Origin: Lelliottia nimipressuralis
GTDB taxonomy: Bacteria > Pseudomonadota > Gammaproteobacteria > Enterobacterales > Enterobacteriaceae
DNA: 64,000 bases
NCBI RefSeq assembly: GCF_004115925.1
Contig: NZ_SDDX01000015.1
Location: 179,895 to 243,894 of the forward strand
Direction: 5' to 3'
The position numbers and the translations under genes are program-made. Positions 1 through 8,493 of this stretch are shown here, piece after piece (position 1 is the first letter of the stretch; each line of letters begins with the position of its first letter). The notes beneath the pieces are model-generated. The model searched no databases. It was not told the origin of the DNA and saw nothing but the letters and a program-made list of their open reading frames with translations.

Positions 1-2684
1 GCGGACACCAGCACGTTCACTTTCTGTGGCACGCTGCCGTCTTTCACGCTGGCTTTGACCTTCACTGACAGCGACTGATTCGGGCGAATTTTCTGCGGTG
101 TATCCAGGGCCAGTGTCAGTCGACGATTTTCATCGCCCATCGGCAGATGCAGAATGCCCACCGCGCGTTTCGGCGTGGCGGATTTGGATTTATCTCCCGG
201 ACGTACCACCAGGGTGCTGAGGTAAAGATCGTGACGCTTCCAGGCTTTATCGACCGGAATGGAGAGATCCAGCCCGTTCGCCGGGACGTCGATCTCTTTC
301 CACCACAGCGGTCCTTCGCTGGATTCGATCATTGCGTAGCCTTTACCCGCTGCCGGTGCTGCAACATGCAGTTTAATGGTGTCACCTGGCTGATAAGCGG
401 GTTTATCGAGTTTCAGCATGACGCGGTCAGGGCGCGCGGCCCCGGTGCCGTCACTGTTATCCTGCCAGCTGTAACCGGCCCAGAAACGCACGCTGCTGAC
501 CATATCGTCAGGGGCTTTGACTTCCAGACGGTAAGAGCCCCACTCAACGGGGAAGGTCACTTTGCCCGTTTCGTCGGCCTTGAGCGTCAGTGCCTGCTCG
601 CCCTCCACCAGATCTTTCTGATCGAACTGAGACAACCAGCCGTCGCTTTCAGACCAGTTCCAGTAGTAGTCGCGGCGCTCGCGGATCAGGCGCACCTGAA
701 GATCCGATACGGCTTTTTTCGCGCCGCTGGCGTCGGCATAAACAATGTCAAAACTGGCGTTACCATTTTCATCTACAATCGGCTGGTTCACCGTGGTGTC
801 AGTGCGATAGTCATACACCGCTTTGCTGGCGAACTGAGGGCGGATACCCGGCAGCGCAGCAGCAGGCCAGATGGCCTGTTCTGCACGGCGCGTGATCGGC
901 CTACCGCCAGACTCCAGCAGGCTGGCCTGCAGAATCAACTGCAGCGGAGAGTGCACCTCTTTCCACTGGCTTTCCGTGGCAACCTGACCACGCCCCTGCT
1001 CGTTCAGCGTCAATTGCACTTCATCGAGGCTGCGGCTGAGATTCTCTTCCGCAATATCACCGAACTGGAATCCCGGCAACGCGCTGACCGCTTCACGCAG
1101 CGGACGCAGGAAAAGCTGGCCCTGCAGACTGTTGCCGTTAGCCGGTGCGCCGTACAGGTAGTAGCCGACAACGTCGAAATTGACCTCATCCTGTACCGAA
1201 ACCGGCGTTTTCTGCCCGGTCAGATTCAGTGCCATACGTTCTGGCATGAAATCTTCGACGTGGAAATCCCACAAACGCTGCTGATTGTCGCCCGTATTCG
1301 CGCGCACATGCCACATGCCGGTCTGCGCGCCGCTTTCCAGTGGATAGTTGAAGCGATAAAGACCATTTTCAGGCTGGCTGACGACGGTTCGCGCCACCTG
1401 CCCATCCGGGCGCAGCACTTCCAGCTTCACAGGCTGATCGGCCAGCGGTTTGCCGTCGCTGTCGCGCAGCAGACCGTTGAGGATCACGGTCTCCCCGGGA
1501 CGATAGAGATCGCGCGGGCCAAACATAAAGAACTGCTTGCTATAACCAGGCCCGCCTGCGATATCAAATTCCGCCAGGTCCAGCGCCGGGAGTTTAAGAT
1601 CCAGTAGCGTCGTCTGGCCGTCTTTACGGGCCAGAATCAGCGCCGCCTCTTTGTCCGTTTCGAGTTTTGCATGGCCGTCGCCATCGCTGGTGCCCTGCGC
1701 CAGCGTCTGGCCTTTGTCATTCAGCAGCAGGACTTCAACACCGGACTGTGCCGCGCCGTTCTCTAAGCTCTGAGTGAAGATATCGAGACGATTGTGATAG
1801 CGGTGCGCAGACAAGCCCACGTCACTGAGGGTGAAGAGCGTGGCAGCATTGCTGTAGTTGTAATGCCCCGCCTGATTCATCACCGCGATATAGACGCCGG
1901 ACTGCTGCAACGGTTTGATATCGCGCAGCGGCAGCAGCAGTTTTTCGCGGGTATTGCGCGCCGGATTGAGATCGAAACGCCCGGTATAGACCAGCTCGGC
2001 CATCTTAAGCAGATTATCCGATTCCCAGTTGCTCAGGGAGTTACGGTACTCCCACTGGCTCACAAATGAGGCCAGCGATTCCGGCTTCACGCGGTAGAAG
2101 TTTACATCCACGTTGTTGACGTTCAGCGCCATCACTGGCAGGCCTTCGACCACTTTACCCGGCAGAAGCGAGCCCCGGCTGGCAAAGCCGACAGTCGGTT
2201 CAATATCCCGAGTGGTGATCGCCTTTTCGTAGTCGATGCCAAAGGTCGCTTTGTTCAACGCCTGCAGATCGCGCTCCACGGTGACCACCAGATTGCGATT
2301 CGGCTCCAGATGGCGCAGACGCAGCTCTTTCAGATTTGGCGCGAGCTCCCAGGCACCGTCCACTTTGCCGCTCTTTTTATCGACGACGTGAACCGTGCGG
2401 GCAAAATCCTGATCGGGGTTAAGTGGAACTGAAAACGTCAGAACCAGAGTGGATGCGCCATCGAGCTGAACTTCTGAGGCATCGAGCAGCGTGAGCGCTT
2501 TACCCTCACTCTGCGCGGCGAGTTTCGCGAGCTTATCCGCATCCGGTTTGGCGGGCGCTTCTGATGTGGTGGTGGAAGCCGCGGGTGCGGCCGCCTGAGG
2601 TTTATCTTCGTTGTTATCGCAACCAACGAGTGTAAACGTGGTGAGAAGCGCGAGCGAAAGCGCAGCTAAGCGAAACGGTGTCAT
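1..2684 (-). CDS. yfhM: Alpha-2-macroglobulin family lipoprotein YfhM, N-terminal part (cut by window edge)
   Basis: This is the first 894 codons of a protein that is about 1650 residues in E. coli; the rest, including the expected CLEQ thioester region, lies left of the window. The N-terminus is a lipoprotein signal: a charged start, a hydrophobic stretch and the lipobox LVGC with Cys at residue 22. The next residue is Asp, the classic signal for staying in the inner membrane. The remainder matches the macroglobulin (MG) beta-domain half of the bacterial family, for example the segments SRGSLLPGKVVEGLPVMALN and GPRDLYRPGETV. The family is thought to trap foreign proteases in the periplasm after outer-membrane damage, normally together with the peptidoglycan synthase PbpC encoded next door. 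The start is the only ATG that places the lipobox correctly. The reading frame stays open to base 1. Confidence 0.95.
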   Translation of the reverse strand, partial: MTPFRLAALSLALLTTFTLVGCDNNEDKPQAAAPAASTTTSEAPAKPDADKLAKLAAQSEGKALTLLDASEVQLDGASTLVLTFSVPLNPDQDFARTVHVVDKKSGKVDGAWELAPNLKELRLRHLEPNRNLVVTVERDLQALNKATFGIDYEKAITTRDIEPTVGFASRGSLLPGKVVEGLPVMALNVNNVDVNFYRVKPESLASFVSQWEYRNSLSNWESDNLLKMAELVYTGRFDLNPARNTREKLLLPLRDIKPLQQSGVYIAVMNQAGHYNYSNAATLFTLSDVGLSAHRYHNRLDIFTQSLENGAAQSGVEVLLLNDKGQTLAQGTSDGDGHAKLETDKEAALILARKDGQTTLLDLKLPALDLAEFDIAGGPGYSKQFFMFGPRDLYRPGETVILNGLLRDSDGKPLADQPVKLEVLRPDGQVARTVVSQPENGLYRFNYPLESGAQTGMWHVRANTGDNQQRLWDFHVEDFMPERMALNLTGQKTPVSVQDEVNFDVVGYYLYGAPANGNSLQGQLFLRPLREAVSALPGFQFGDIAEENLSRSLDEVQLTLNEQGRGQVATESQWKEVHSPLQLILQASLLESGGRPITRRAEQAIWPAAALPGIRPQFASKAVYDYRTDTTVNQPIVDENGNASFDIVYADASGAKKAVSDLQVRLIRERRDYYWNWSESDGWLSQFDQKDLVEGEQALTLKADETGKVTFPVEWGSYRLEVKAPDDMVSSVRFWAGYSWQDNSDGTGAARPDRVMLKLDKPAYQPGDTIKLHVAAPAAGKGYAMIESSEGPLWWKEIDVPANGLDLSIPVDKAWKRHDLYLSTLVVRPGDKSKSATPKRAVGILHLPMGDENRRLTLALDTPQKIRPNQSLSVKVKASVKDGSVPQKVNVLVS

Positions 2685-2845
2685 CCTTTATCCCTGGTCC
2701 GTGGAGCCTGTTAGTCGTCATCCGAATAAGTATTATCCGCAAGTTTCACGAATACAAAAGTCCAATCTTAGAATCTGGAAAGCGCCTCGCAGATTGCTCC
2801 CGACTCTCCTGCGGCTGCGATACCGATCATCGTTCAGATCACAGT

Positions 2846-2871
2846 GCTAAAGGTTACATGTAACCTTTAGC
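2846..2871. promoter_or_regulatory. 26-base perfect palindrome upstream of the sugar PTS gene (candidate operator)
   Basis: The half-site GCTAAAGGTTACA is followed directly by its exact reverse complement, giving 13 paired bases with no spacer. It sits about 107 bases before the EIICB start and about 160 bases before the yfhM start, in the divergent 293-base intergenic region. Perfect symmetry without a T-tract fits a repressor operator better than a terminator. The RpiR-type regulator at 6835-7605 is the natural candidate ligand, but this is inference from position only. Confidence 0.5.
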
Positions 2872-2977
2872 GTCATTTGTTTTTAAAACAATAAGATAGC
2901 TAGATATCCAGACAGATCACCTGCTAGTTTACATCTTAGACGCACGCTGAGTGCGCGGTTCACTAAGAGAGATAGCC

Positions 2978-4522
2978 ATGAAACGAGCCGTGAACGCCCT
3001 ACAAAATTTCGGAAAATCACTTTACGGACCGGTACTTATCTTACCGATTGTCGGGCTGTTTATCGCCTTCGGCAACGTGCTGGGTAACGGTAATCTTGCC
3101 GAGTATGTGCCGTTTCTCGGCCATCCTCTGATTCAACACATTGGCCAGCTGATTGCTAAATCTGCGGTCTCGGTGCTGGTCAATCTTGCGCTGGTCTTTG
3201 CAGTGGGCATTCCTGTTGGCCTCGCCACGCGGGACAAAGGTTACGCGGTGCTTATCGGTCTGGTGACTTTTGTGGTGTTTATCAACGCCATGAATGTGAC
3301 GCTCCAGCTACAAGGGCATCTCGCCCCCGCCGATCAGATGAAAGCCGCCGGACAGAGCATGGTATTAGGCGTGCAGGTTCTGGAGATGGGCGTTTTCGCC
3401 GGTATTCTGACCGGTGCCCTGTCGGGATATCTGTACAACAAATACTCTGGCGTACAGTTTAATGGCGCTATGGCGATCTACTCCGGGCACTGTTTCGTGG
3501 CGATTATCATGCTGCCCGTGTCGATGCTGCTTGGCGTGGTGATGAGCGAGCTGTGGCCCTTTGCCCAGCATGGCATTAGCGCCATGGCATTAGCCATTAA
3601 AGGTTCTGGTCCGTTTGGCGTGGCAATTTACGGTTTCCTTGAGCGCATTCTGGTGCCAACCGGCCTGCATCACCTGGTCTATACGCCGTTCCTGTACACC
3701 GAACTAGGCGGGACGCAGGAGGTGTGCGGCACCGTCTATCAGGGCGCACGGAACATCTACTTCGCCGAAATGGCCTGCCCGGAAGTGAAACAGCTCAGCA
3801 GCACGGTCGTGTGGGATGCACGCGGAATAAGCAAAATGTTCGGCCTGCCTGCCGCGGCGCTGGCGATGTATATGACCGCCCGACCGGAGCGCAAAGCGCT
3901 GGCGAAAGCCATCCTGATCCCAGCGGCGCTAACCTCGCTGCTGGTCGGCGTAACCGAACCGCTCGAATTCTCCTTCCTGTTTGTCGCCCCGCTGCTGTTT
4001 GTGGTGCACGCGGTGCTGACCGGGATTGGCATGATGCTGTTCTATCTGTTTGGCGTTCATGCCATCGGCGCCAACGGCATTATCGATTTCATTCTCTACA
4101 ACCTGCCGCTGGGCACGGAGAAGTCCAACTGGCCGATGTATATCGTCGTCGGGCTGATTATGTTCGCGCTCTATTTCATCGTGTTCCGCTTCCTGATCCT
4201 GCGTTTTAACATGAAAACGCCGGGCCGTGAGGACGACGAACAGGAAACTCGTCTGTACAGCAAGCAGGAGTATCAGGCGAAAGGCAGCAACGACGGGCTG
4301 GGCGAGTCCATCGTGGTCGGTCTCGGCGGGCGAGAAAATATTGAAGTGGTGGATAACTGCTACACCCGACTGCGCGTCACCGTGAAAGATGTCGACATCA
4401 TCGATGAGCCACGGCTCAAGGCGACGGGTGCAAAAGGAATTATCAAACAAGGTAACAACGTTCAGGTGGTCTACGGGCTGCACGTCAAAAAAATGCGAGA
4501 AGCCGTTGAGACGTTTCTCTGA
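2978..4522 (+). CDS. PTS alpha-glucoside/maltose-type transporter EIICB
   Basis: A 514-residue inner-membrane permease of the glucose superfamily of the phosphotransferase system that imports and phosphorylates a sugar. Residues 1 to about 415 form the multi-spanning EIIC domain, with the family signature GVTEPLEF. A linker leads to a C-terminal EIIB domain whose phosphorylated cysteine is Cys461 in DNCYTRLRV. It resembles MalX (shared block LGGTQEVCG) and the AglA/GlvC group. No EIIA domain is present, so it probably takes phosphate from the shared Crr protein. The ATG at 2978 is preferred over an in-frame GTG at 2951 because a purine-rich AGAGAGA site precedes it. The GH4 enzyme 11 bases downstream suggests the substrate is an alpha-glucoside such as maltose or a sucrose isomer. 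E. coli K-12 lacks this gene at this site. Confidence 0.85.
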   Translation: MKRAVNALQNFGKSLYGPVLILPIVGLFIAFGNVLGNGNLAEYVPFLGHPLIQHIGQLIAKSAVSVLVNLALVFAVGIPVGLATRDKGYAVLIGLVTFVVFINAMNVTLQLQGHLAPADQMKAAGQSMVLGVQVLEMGVFAGILTGALSGYLYNKYSGVQFNGAMAIYSGHCFVAIIMLPVSMLLGVVMSELWPFAQHGISAMALAIKGSGPFGVAIYGFLERILVPTGLHHLVYTPFLYTELGGTQEVCGTVYQGARNIYFAEMACPEVKQLSSTVVWDARGISKMFGLPAAALAMYMTARPERKALAKAILIPAALTSLLVGVTEPLEFSFLFVAPLLFVVHAVLTGIGMMLFYLFGVHAIGANGIIDFILYNLPLGTEKSNWPMYIVVGLIMFALYFIVFRFLILRFNMKTPGREDDEQETRLYSKQEYQAKGSNDGLGESIVVGLGGRENIEVVDNCYTRLRVTVKDVDIIDEPRLKATGAKGIIKQGNNVQVVYGLHVKKMREAVETFL

Positions 4523-4533
4523 AGGAGCCAAAC

Positions 4534-5901
4534 ATGTTTAAACCTCCCTTTATTCTCTCCATTGCCGGTGGTGGCAGCACTTACACACCCGGCATTGTGA
4601 AAAGCCTGATGGTCCAGCTGCAGGATTTCCCGCTGGCAGAAATCCGCCTCTACGACATCGACGCCGCGCGCCAGGACACCATCGCACCCGTGGTCGAGAA
4701 AGTGATTCGCGACCACAGCCAGAGCATTAAATTCACCGTGACGCACGACCCGGAAGTGGCCTTCAGTGGTGCCCATTTTGTGTTCGCCCAGATGCGCGTT
4801 GGTCAGTATAAAATGCGCGAGCAGGACGAGAAGATCCCCCTGCGCCACGGCGTCGTCGGTCAGGAAACCTGCGGCCCTGGCGGGCTGGCATACGGGCTAC
4901 GCACAATTCTGCCGATGGTCGAACTGATCGATCTGGTAGAGCGATACGCACACGAGAAAGCGTGGATCGTGAACTACTCCAACCCGGCGGCAATTGTGGC
5001 TGAGGGCGTACGCCGCCTGCGCCCGAACGCCCGCGTGCTGAACATCTGCGATATGCCGGTGGCAGCGATGCGAAATATGGGCGCGATTCTGGGCGTCGAT
5101 CGTCACAAGCTGGAAGTGGACTATTTCGGCCTGAACCACTTCGGCTGGTTTACTCGTGTGCTGGTCGATGGCGTGGACAGATTGCCGGAGCTGCGCCGCC
5201 ATATCGCAAAATATGGTCTGCTGACGGAAGATGCAGCCAAAACCGACCCGCAGCACTCAGATCCCTCATGGGTGAAAACCTGGCGCAACATTAAGCCGAT
5301 CATGGATAACTTCCCGGAATATCTGCCGAACCCGTATCTGCAGTATTACCTGATGCCAAATCAGATTGTTGAGCATCAAAACCCGGATTATACCCGTGCC
5401 AACGAAGTGATGAACGGGCGCGAGAAAAAGCTGTTTGCCGCCGCCGAAGCGTATAAGCGTACCGGGATTTTGTCCGATGCCTTCCACGTCGGCGTGCATG
5501 GCGAGTTTATTGTCGATGTGGCCCGTTCGCTGGCGTTCAACCTGCGTCAGCGCCATCTGGTGATGGTCGAAAACCGAGGGGCGATCACCAACCTGCCTTA
5601 CGACGCGGTAGTGGAAGTCCCGGCCTATATCACCTCCGAAGGGCCTGAGCCGATCCGCGTGGGCCAGGTGCCACTGTTCCATCAGACGTTGCTGCAACAA
5701 CAGCTCGCCTCTGAGCAACTGCTGGTGGAAGCGACCATCGAAGGCAGCTACGAAAAGGCGCTGCAGGCATTCACCCTGAACCGCACCGTGCCGACGATGG
5801 AACATGCAAAAGCCATTCTCGATGAGATGATCGAGGCCAACCGCGACTACTGGCCCGCGCTGCAAAAAGCCTGGCAGGACGGCGAAGCGGTGAAAAAATA
5901 G
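4534..5901 (+). CDS. GH4 6-phospho-alpha-glucosidase
   Basis: A 455-residue glycoside hydrolase family 4 enzyme that splits phosphorylated alpha-glucosides (for example maltose 6-phosphate) delivered by the PTS. GH4 enzymes use NAD+ and a divalent metal in an oxidation-elimination mechanism. The N-terminal Rossmann motif GGGSTYTPG is visible at residues 12-20. The metal-binding motif is CDMP with Cys172, the version seen in 6-phospho-alpha-glucosidases (GlvA, AglB); beta-specific enzymes have CN[VI]P. A second metal ligand is the His in GLNHFGW at about residue 202. Length agrees with AglB/GlvA. It lies 11 bases after the EIICB gene, with the ribosome site AAGGAG before the ATG, so the two are one operon. 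The exact sugar cannot be read from sequence. Confidence 0.9.
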   Translation: MFKPPFILSIAGGGSTYTPGIVKSLMVQLQDFPLAEIRLYDIDAARQDTIAPVVEKVIRDHSQSIKFTVTHDPEVAFSGAHFVFAQMRVGQYKMREQDEKIPLRHGVVGQETCGPGGLAYGLRTILPMVELIDLVERYAHEKAWIVNYSNPAAIVAEGVRRLRPNARVLNICDMPVAAMRNMGAILGVDRHKLEVDYFGLNHFGWFTRVLVDGVDRLPELRRHIAKYGLLTEDAAKTDPQHSDPSWVKTWRNIKPIMDNFPEYLPNPYLQYYLMPNQIVEHQNPDYTRANEVMNGREKKLFAAAEAYKRTGILSDAFHVGVHGEFIVDVARSLAFNLRQRHLVMVENRGAITNLPYDAVVEVPAYITSEGPEPIRVGQVPLFHQTLLQQQLASEQLLVEATIEGSYEKALQAFTLNRTVPTMEHAKAILDEMIEANRDYWPALQKAWQDGEAVKK

Positions 5902-5931
5902 GGGGTTGCTCGCGAGTTGAACGTGGTTTGC

Positions 5932-5968
5932 TTGTCGGTGTCAGATAAAACACCGACAATCCTTTTTT
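5932..5968 (+). terminator. Rho-independent terminator after the PTS/GH4 genes
   Basis: A perfect 10-base stem TTGTCGGTGT / ACACCGACAA with an 8-base loop is followed by TCC and six T residues. It ends 21 bases before the sseA start codon, so most transcripts from the sugar genes should stop before sseA. Confidence 0.8.
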
Positions 5969-5989
5969 AAGGAAAAAATGGAGGCACCC

Positions 5990-6835
5990 ATGTCCACCTC
6001 ATATTTTGTCGCAGCCGACTGGCTTCTCGAACATAGCGACGACCCGGAAGTGCAAATCCTCGACGCGCGCATGGCCCCGCCAGGGCAGGAGCATCGCGAC
6101 GTTCCCGCTGAATACCGCGCCGGACATCTTCCGGGCGCGGTCTTTTTTGATATCGAAGCCCTCTCCGATCACACCTCTCCCCTGCCCCATATGATGCCGC
6201 GCCCGGAGGCCTTTGCCGTGGCCATGCGTGAGCTGGGCGTGAGCCGCGATAAACATCTGGTCGTTTACGATGAGGGCAATCTGTTCTCCGCTCCGCGCGC
6301 ATGGTGGATGCTGAAAACCTTCGGCGTAGAGAATGTATCTATTCTGGCCGGTGGCCTGGCAGGCTGGCAGCGCAATGAACTGCCGCTTCAGCAGGGGAAT
6401 GTCGCTCTGCCGGAAGGCGACTTTGACGCGACGCTGGACCCAAACGCCGTGAAACGTCTCACCGACGTTCTGCTGGTGAGCCACGAGAAAACGGCGCAAA
6501 TTGTCGATGCCCGACCGGCGCCACGCTTTGCAGCCCAGGCTGATGAACCCCGTCCAGGCCTGAAACGCGGACACATTCCCGGCGCGCTCAACGTACCGTG
6601 GGGCGATCTGGTATTTGAAGGCGAGCTGAAAACCACCGATGAACTGAGCGAGATTTTTGCCCGCCAGGGGGTGGATTTGCATAAGCCTGTGGTTGCCAGC
6701 TGTGGCTCCGGCGTGACCGCCTGCGTGGTGATTCTGGCGCTGGCAACGCTCGGCGTGACCGACGTGACGCTGTACGACGGTGCGTGGAGCGAATGGGGTG
6801 CCAGGGACGATCTGCCGATTGAACCTGCTCAGTAA
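5990..6835 (+). CDS. sseA: 3-mercaptopyruvate sulfurtransferase
   Basis: A 281-residue cytoplasmic enzyme that transfers sulfur from 3-mercaptopyruvate to thiol or cyanide acceptors. It has two rhodanese domains: residues 1-150 (inactive, with DARMAPPGQE) and 160-281 (active). The catalytic loop is CGSGVTA with Cys238, the mercaptopyruvate-type signature, at the same residue number as in E. coli SseA. The start at 5990 (MSTSYFVAADW) matches the E. coli N-terminus and has GGAGG six bases upstream; an in-frame ATG at 5978 overlaps that ribosome site and is less likely. The stop codon overlaps the ATG of the RpiR-type regulator (TAATG), so the two are probably translated together. Confidence 0.97.
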   Translation: MSTSYFVAADWLLEHSDDPEVQILDARMAPPGQEHRDVPAEYRAGHLPGAVFFDIEALSDHTSPLPHMMPRPEAFAVAMRELGVSRDKHLVVYDEGNLFSAPRAWWMLKTFGVENVSILAGGLAGWQRNELPLQQGNVALPEGDFDATLDPNAVKRLTDVLLVSHEKTAQIVDARPAPRFAAQADEPRPGLKRGHIPGALNVPWGDLVFEGELKTTDELSEIFARQGVDLHKPVVASCGSGVTACVVILALATLGVTDVTLYDGAWSEWGARDDLPIEPAQ

Positions 6836-7605
6836 TGGATAACCGACTGGCAACACTGCTCACGCGCGGGGAGTCCCTGACCCGCGCGGAATATCGCGTC
6901 CTGGCTCATCTCACGGAGCATCCGCTGCTGGTGGGCAATATCACGGTACGCGAGCTGGCGCAGGCGACCTTTGTCTCGACGGCCACCATTATGCGCCTGT
7001 GTCAGAAGCTGGGGTTTAGCGGTTTTAGCGAGTTCATCTGGCACTGCAAACAGCTGCTGACCGACACACCGCACATTGCGGCACAGGCGCAGGATTTGCC
7101 TCACCTGCCCGCCCTGTTCAGCCAGTTTATCGCCAACTATCAGCAGACGTTTCAGTGGGTCACGGAAGAGAAGCGCCGTCAGTTTGCCACGCTGCTGCGC
7201 GAGAAAGAGAGTTTCTTTCTTTACGGTGCCGGGTTTTCCTATTTGTTCGCGGAGTACCTGACGAAAAAGCTGCAGGTGCTGGGCAAAACGGCCTTTATCT
7301 CCGGGCCGGGCGACAGCCGGAATATTTTTCTGAGCAACGCCGCGCGCTATCAGGTGTTTATCGCGGTGTCGCGCAGTGGTGAAACAGAGCAGGTGCTGGA
7401 TAAAGCGCGGATCGCCAAAAACGTCGGCATGACGGTGATTGCCTTTACCCGTGCGTCAGCGAATACGCTTGCCGGGATGGCGGATTTGCATTTCGCATTG
7501 TATGACGAAGCCGTGCATTATGCCGCCGAGGCCGCAGGCGTGACGTCATTTGAATCGAATCTGGTTTTGCTGATGGATTTGTTACTGCTGGAAGCAACGG
7601 GGTGA
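6835..7605 (+). CDS. RpiR/MurR-family transcriptional regulator of the sugar locus
   Basis: A 256-residue DNA-binding protein. Residues 1-77 form the RpiR-type helix-turn-helix (ITVRELAQATFVSTATIMRLCQ) and residues about 105-235 a SIS sugar-isomerase fold that senses phosphosugars (SIS motif VSRSGET). Family members control sugar-phosphate catabolic genes; GlvR is an example next to a 6-phospho-alpha-glucosidase. Its likely target is the EIICB/GH4 pair 2.3 kb upstream, where a 26-base palindrome lies before the first gene. Its start overlaps the sseA stop by one base, and it ends 18 bases before the convergent sseB. It is absent between sseA and sseB in E. coli K-12. Whether it activates or represses, and its ligand, are unknown. 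Confidence 0.85.
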   Translation: MDNRLATLLTRGESLTRAEYRVLAHLTEHPLLVGNITVRELAQATFVSTATIMRLCQKLGFSGFSEFIWHCKQLLTDTPHIAAQAQDLPHLPALFSQFIANYQQTFQWVTEEKRRQFATLLREKESFFLYGAGFSYLFAEYLTKKLQVLGKTAFISGPGDSRNIFLSNAARYQVFIAVSRSGETEQVLDKARIAKNVGMTVIAFTRASANTLAGMADLHFALYDEAVHYAAEAAGVTSFESNLVLLMDLLLLEATG

Positions 7606-7623
7606 GTGTTCACCCCGCGAATA

Positions 7624-8400
7624 TCAGATAATACGGGTAGTTTTCAGATCGCGCAGGAATCCGCCCCAGCGACGTTCATAGAACGGCGTGATGTGCTCGG
7701 TAATAAAGTGGCTAATGCCCTTCTCACCTTTCACGACCTGACAGATATCAATCGGCTCATCGCCCGGGAGCGTGTCGGTCGCAACGCTTCCCGCCGCCTG
7801 AATGATCTCGTCGATGTCACCATCGGCTTCAATCCCAATCAATAGCACGGGCTGTTCTTCTGCGCTCTCTTTGATAGAGCACAGAAACGCGCGTTTCACC
7901 GGCTTGATGGTTTTGAACAGAGTGGTCAGAGAGTCGATCATCTGCGCCGGAGGCTCAGCCACTTCAGACAACAGCAGCGTTTCGCCACCCTCCAGCACTT
8001 CCTGCGTGCTAAGCGGGTTGCCCTCTTCGCCAATCAGATGGCTGATTTCACGCGGAGTAAACTCTTTCCCGGTCGGCAGTTTTGCATTGAGGAAGAGCGT
8101 TTCACCGAGCGTCATTTCAAACAGCGTGCGCACGGGCATGACGACAAACGCCTGTTCGTCTTCCACCGCTTGCTGCAGGGCTTCCAGCGAGGTGAAAAAC
8201 GGGATAACAGACGTGCCGTCGTCTTTTTCCCAGTGCAGCAGATCCAGCGCGCTGTCTTCCACAACCTGCTCGCCTTCCGCCGCCGTTCCCGGAACCCAGA
8301 CGGTGGACTCCAGCAGGGTGCGGAAAAATGCCGGACGGTGGGCTGGCTCAGTGGCCGCCTGCTCCAGCAGGGTTTCTAATTCGTTTTTGGTTTCGGACAT
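7624..8400 (-). CDS. sseB: Enhanced serine sensitivity protein SseB
   Basis: A 258-residue cytoplasmic protein matching E. coli SseB along its whole length (MSETKNELETLLEQAATEPA at the start, GGFLRDLKTTRII at the end). The name comes from the serine sensitivity seen when the gene is present in multiple copies in E. coli; the molecular function is unknown. It has an N-terminal SseB domain and a C-terminal SseB-C domain. It converges with the RpiR-type regulator and lies downstream of pepB in the same direction, separated from it by a REP-type repeat. It is not the Salmonella SPI-2 translocon protein of the same name. Confidence 0.95.
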   Translation of the reverse strand: MSETKNELETLLEQAATEPAHRPAFFRTLLESTVWVPGTAAEGEQVVEDSALDLLHWEKDDGTSVIPFFTSLEALQQAVEDEQAFVVMPVRTLFEMTLGETLFLNAKLPTGKEFTPREISHLIGEEGNPLSTQEVLEGGETLLLSEVAEPPAQMIDSLTTLFKTIKPVKRAFLCSIKESAEEQPVLLIGIEADGDIDEIIQAAGSVATDTLPGDEPIDICQVVKGEKGISHFITEHITPFYERRWGGFLRDLKTTRII

Positions 8401-8418
8401 AGTTTCGTTACGTTAATC

Positions 8419-8486
8419 GCCCGGCGGCGCAGCGCTTGCACGGGCCTACGGGGTTTGTAGGCCGGGCAGCGGCTACGCTACCCGGC
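8419..8486. repeat. REP/BIME-type palindromic repeat between pepB and sseB
   Basis: GC-rich inverted units (GCCCGGCGGCGC, GGCCTACGGGG, GTAGGCCGGGCAGCG, CTACCCGGC) fill the gap between two co-directional genes. This is the usual look of enterobacterial REP units, which can act as RNA 3'-end stabilisers or gyrase/IHF sites. Confidence 0.75.
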
Positions 8487-8493
8487 AGGAGGA

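Noticed and set aside
147..1607. 486-codon open frame on the plus strand inside yfhM
   Set aside because: It is antisense to the conserved yfhM frame, has no ribosome site or recognisable domain, and its composition is that of a shadow in GC-rich coding DNA.
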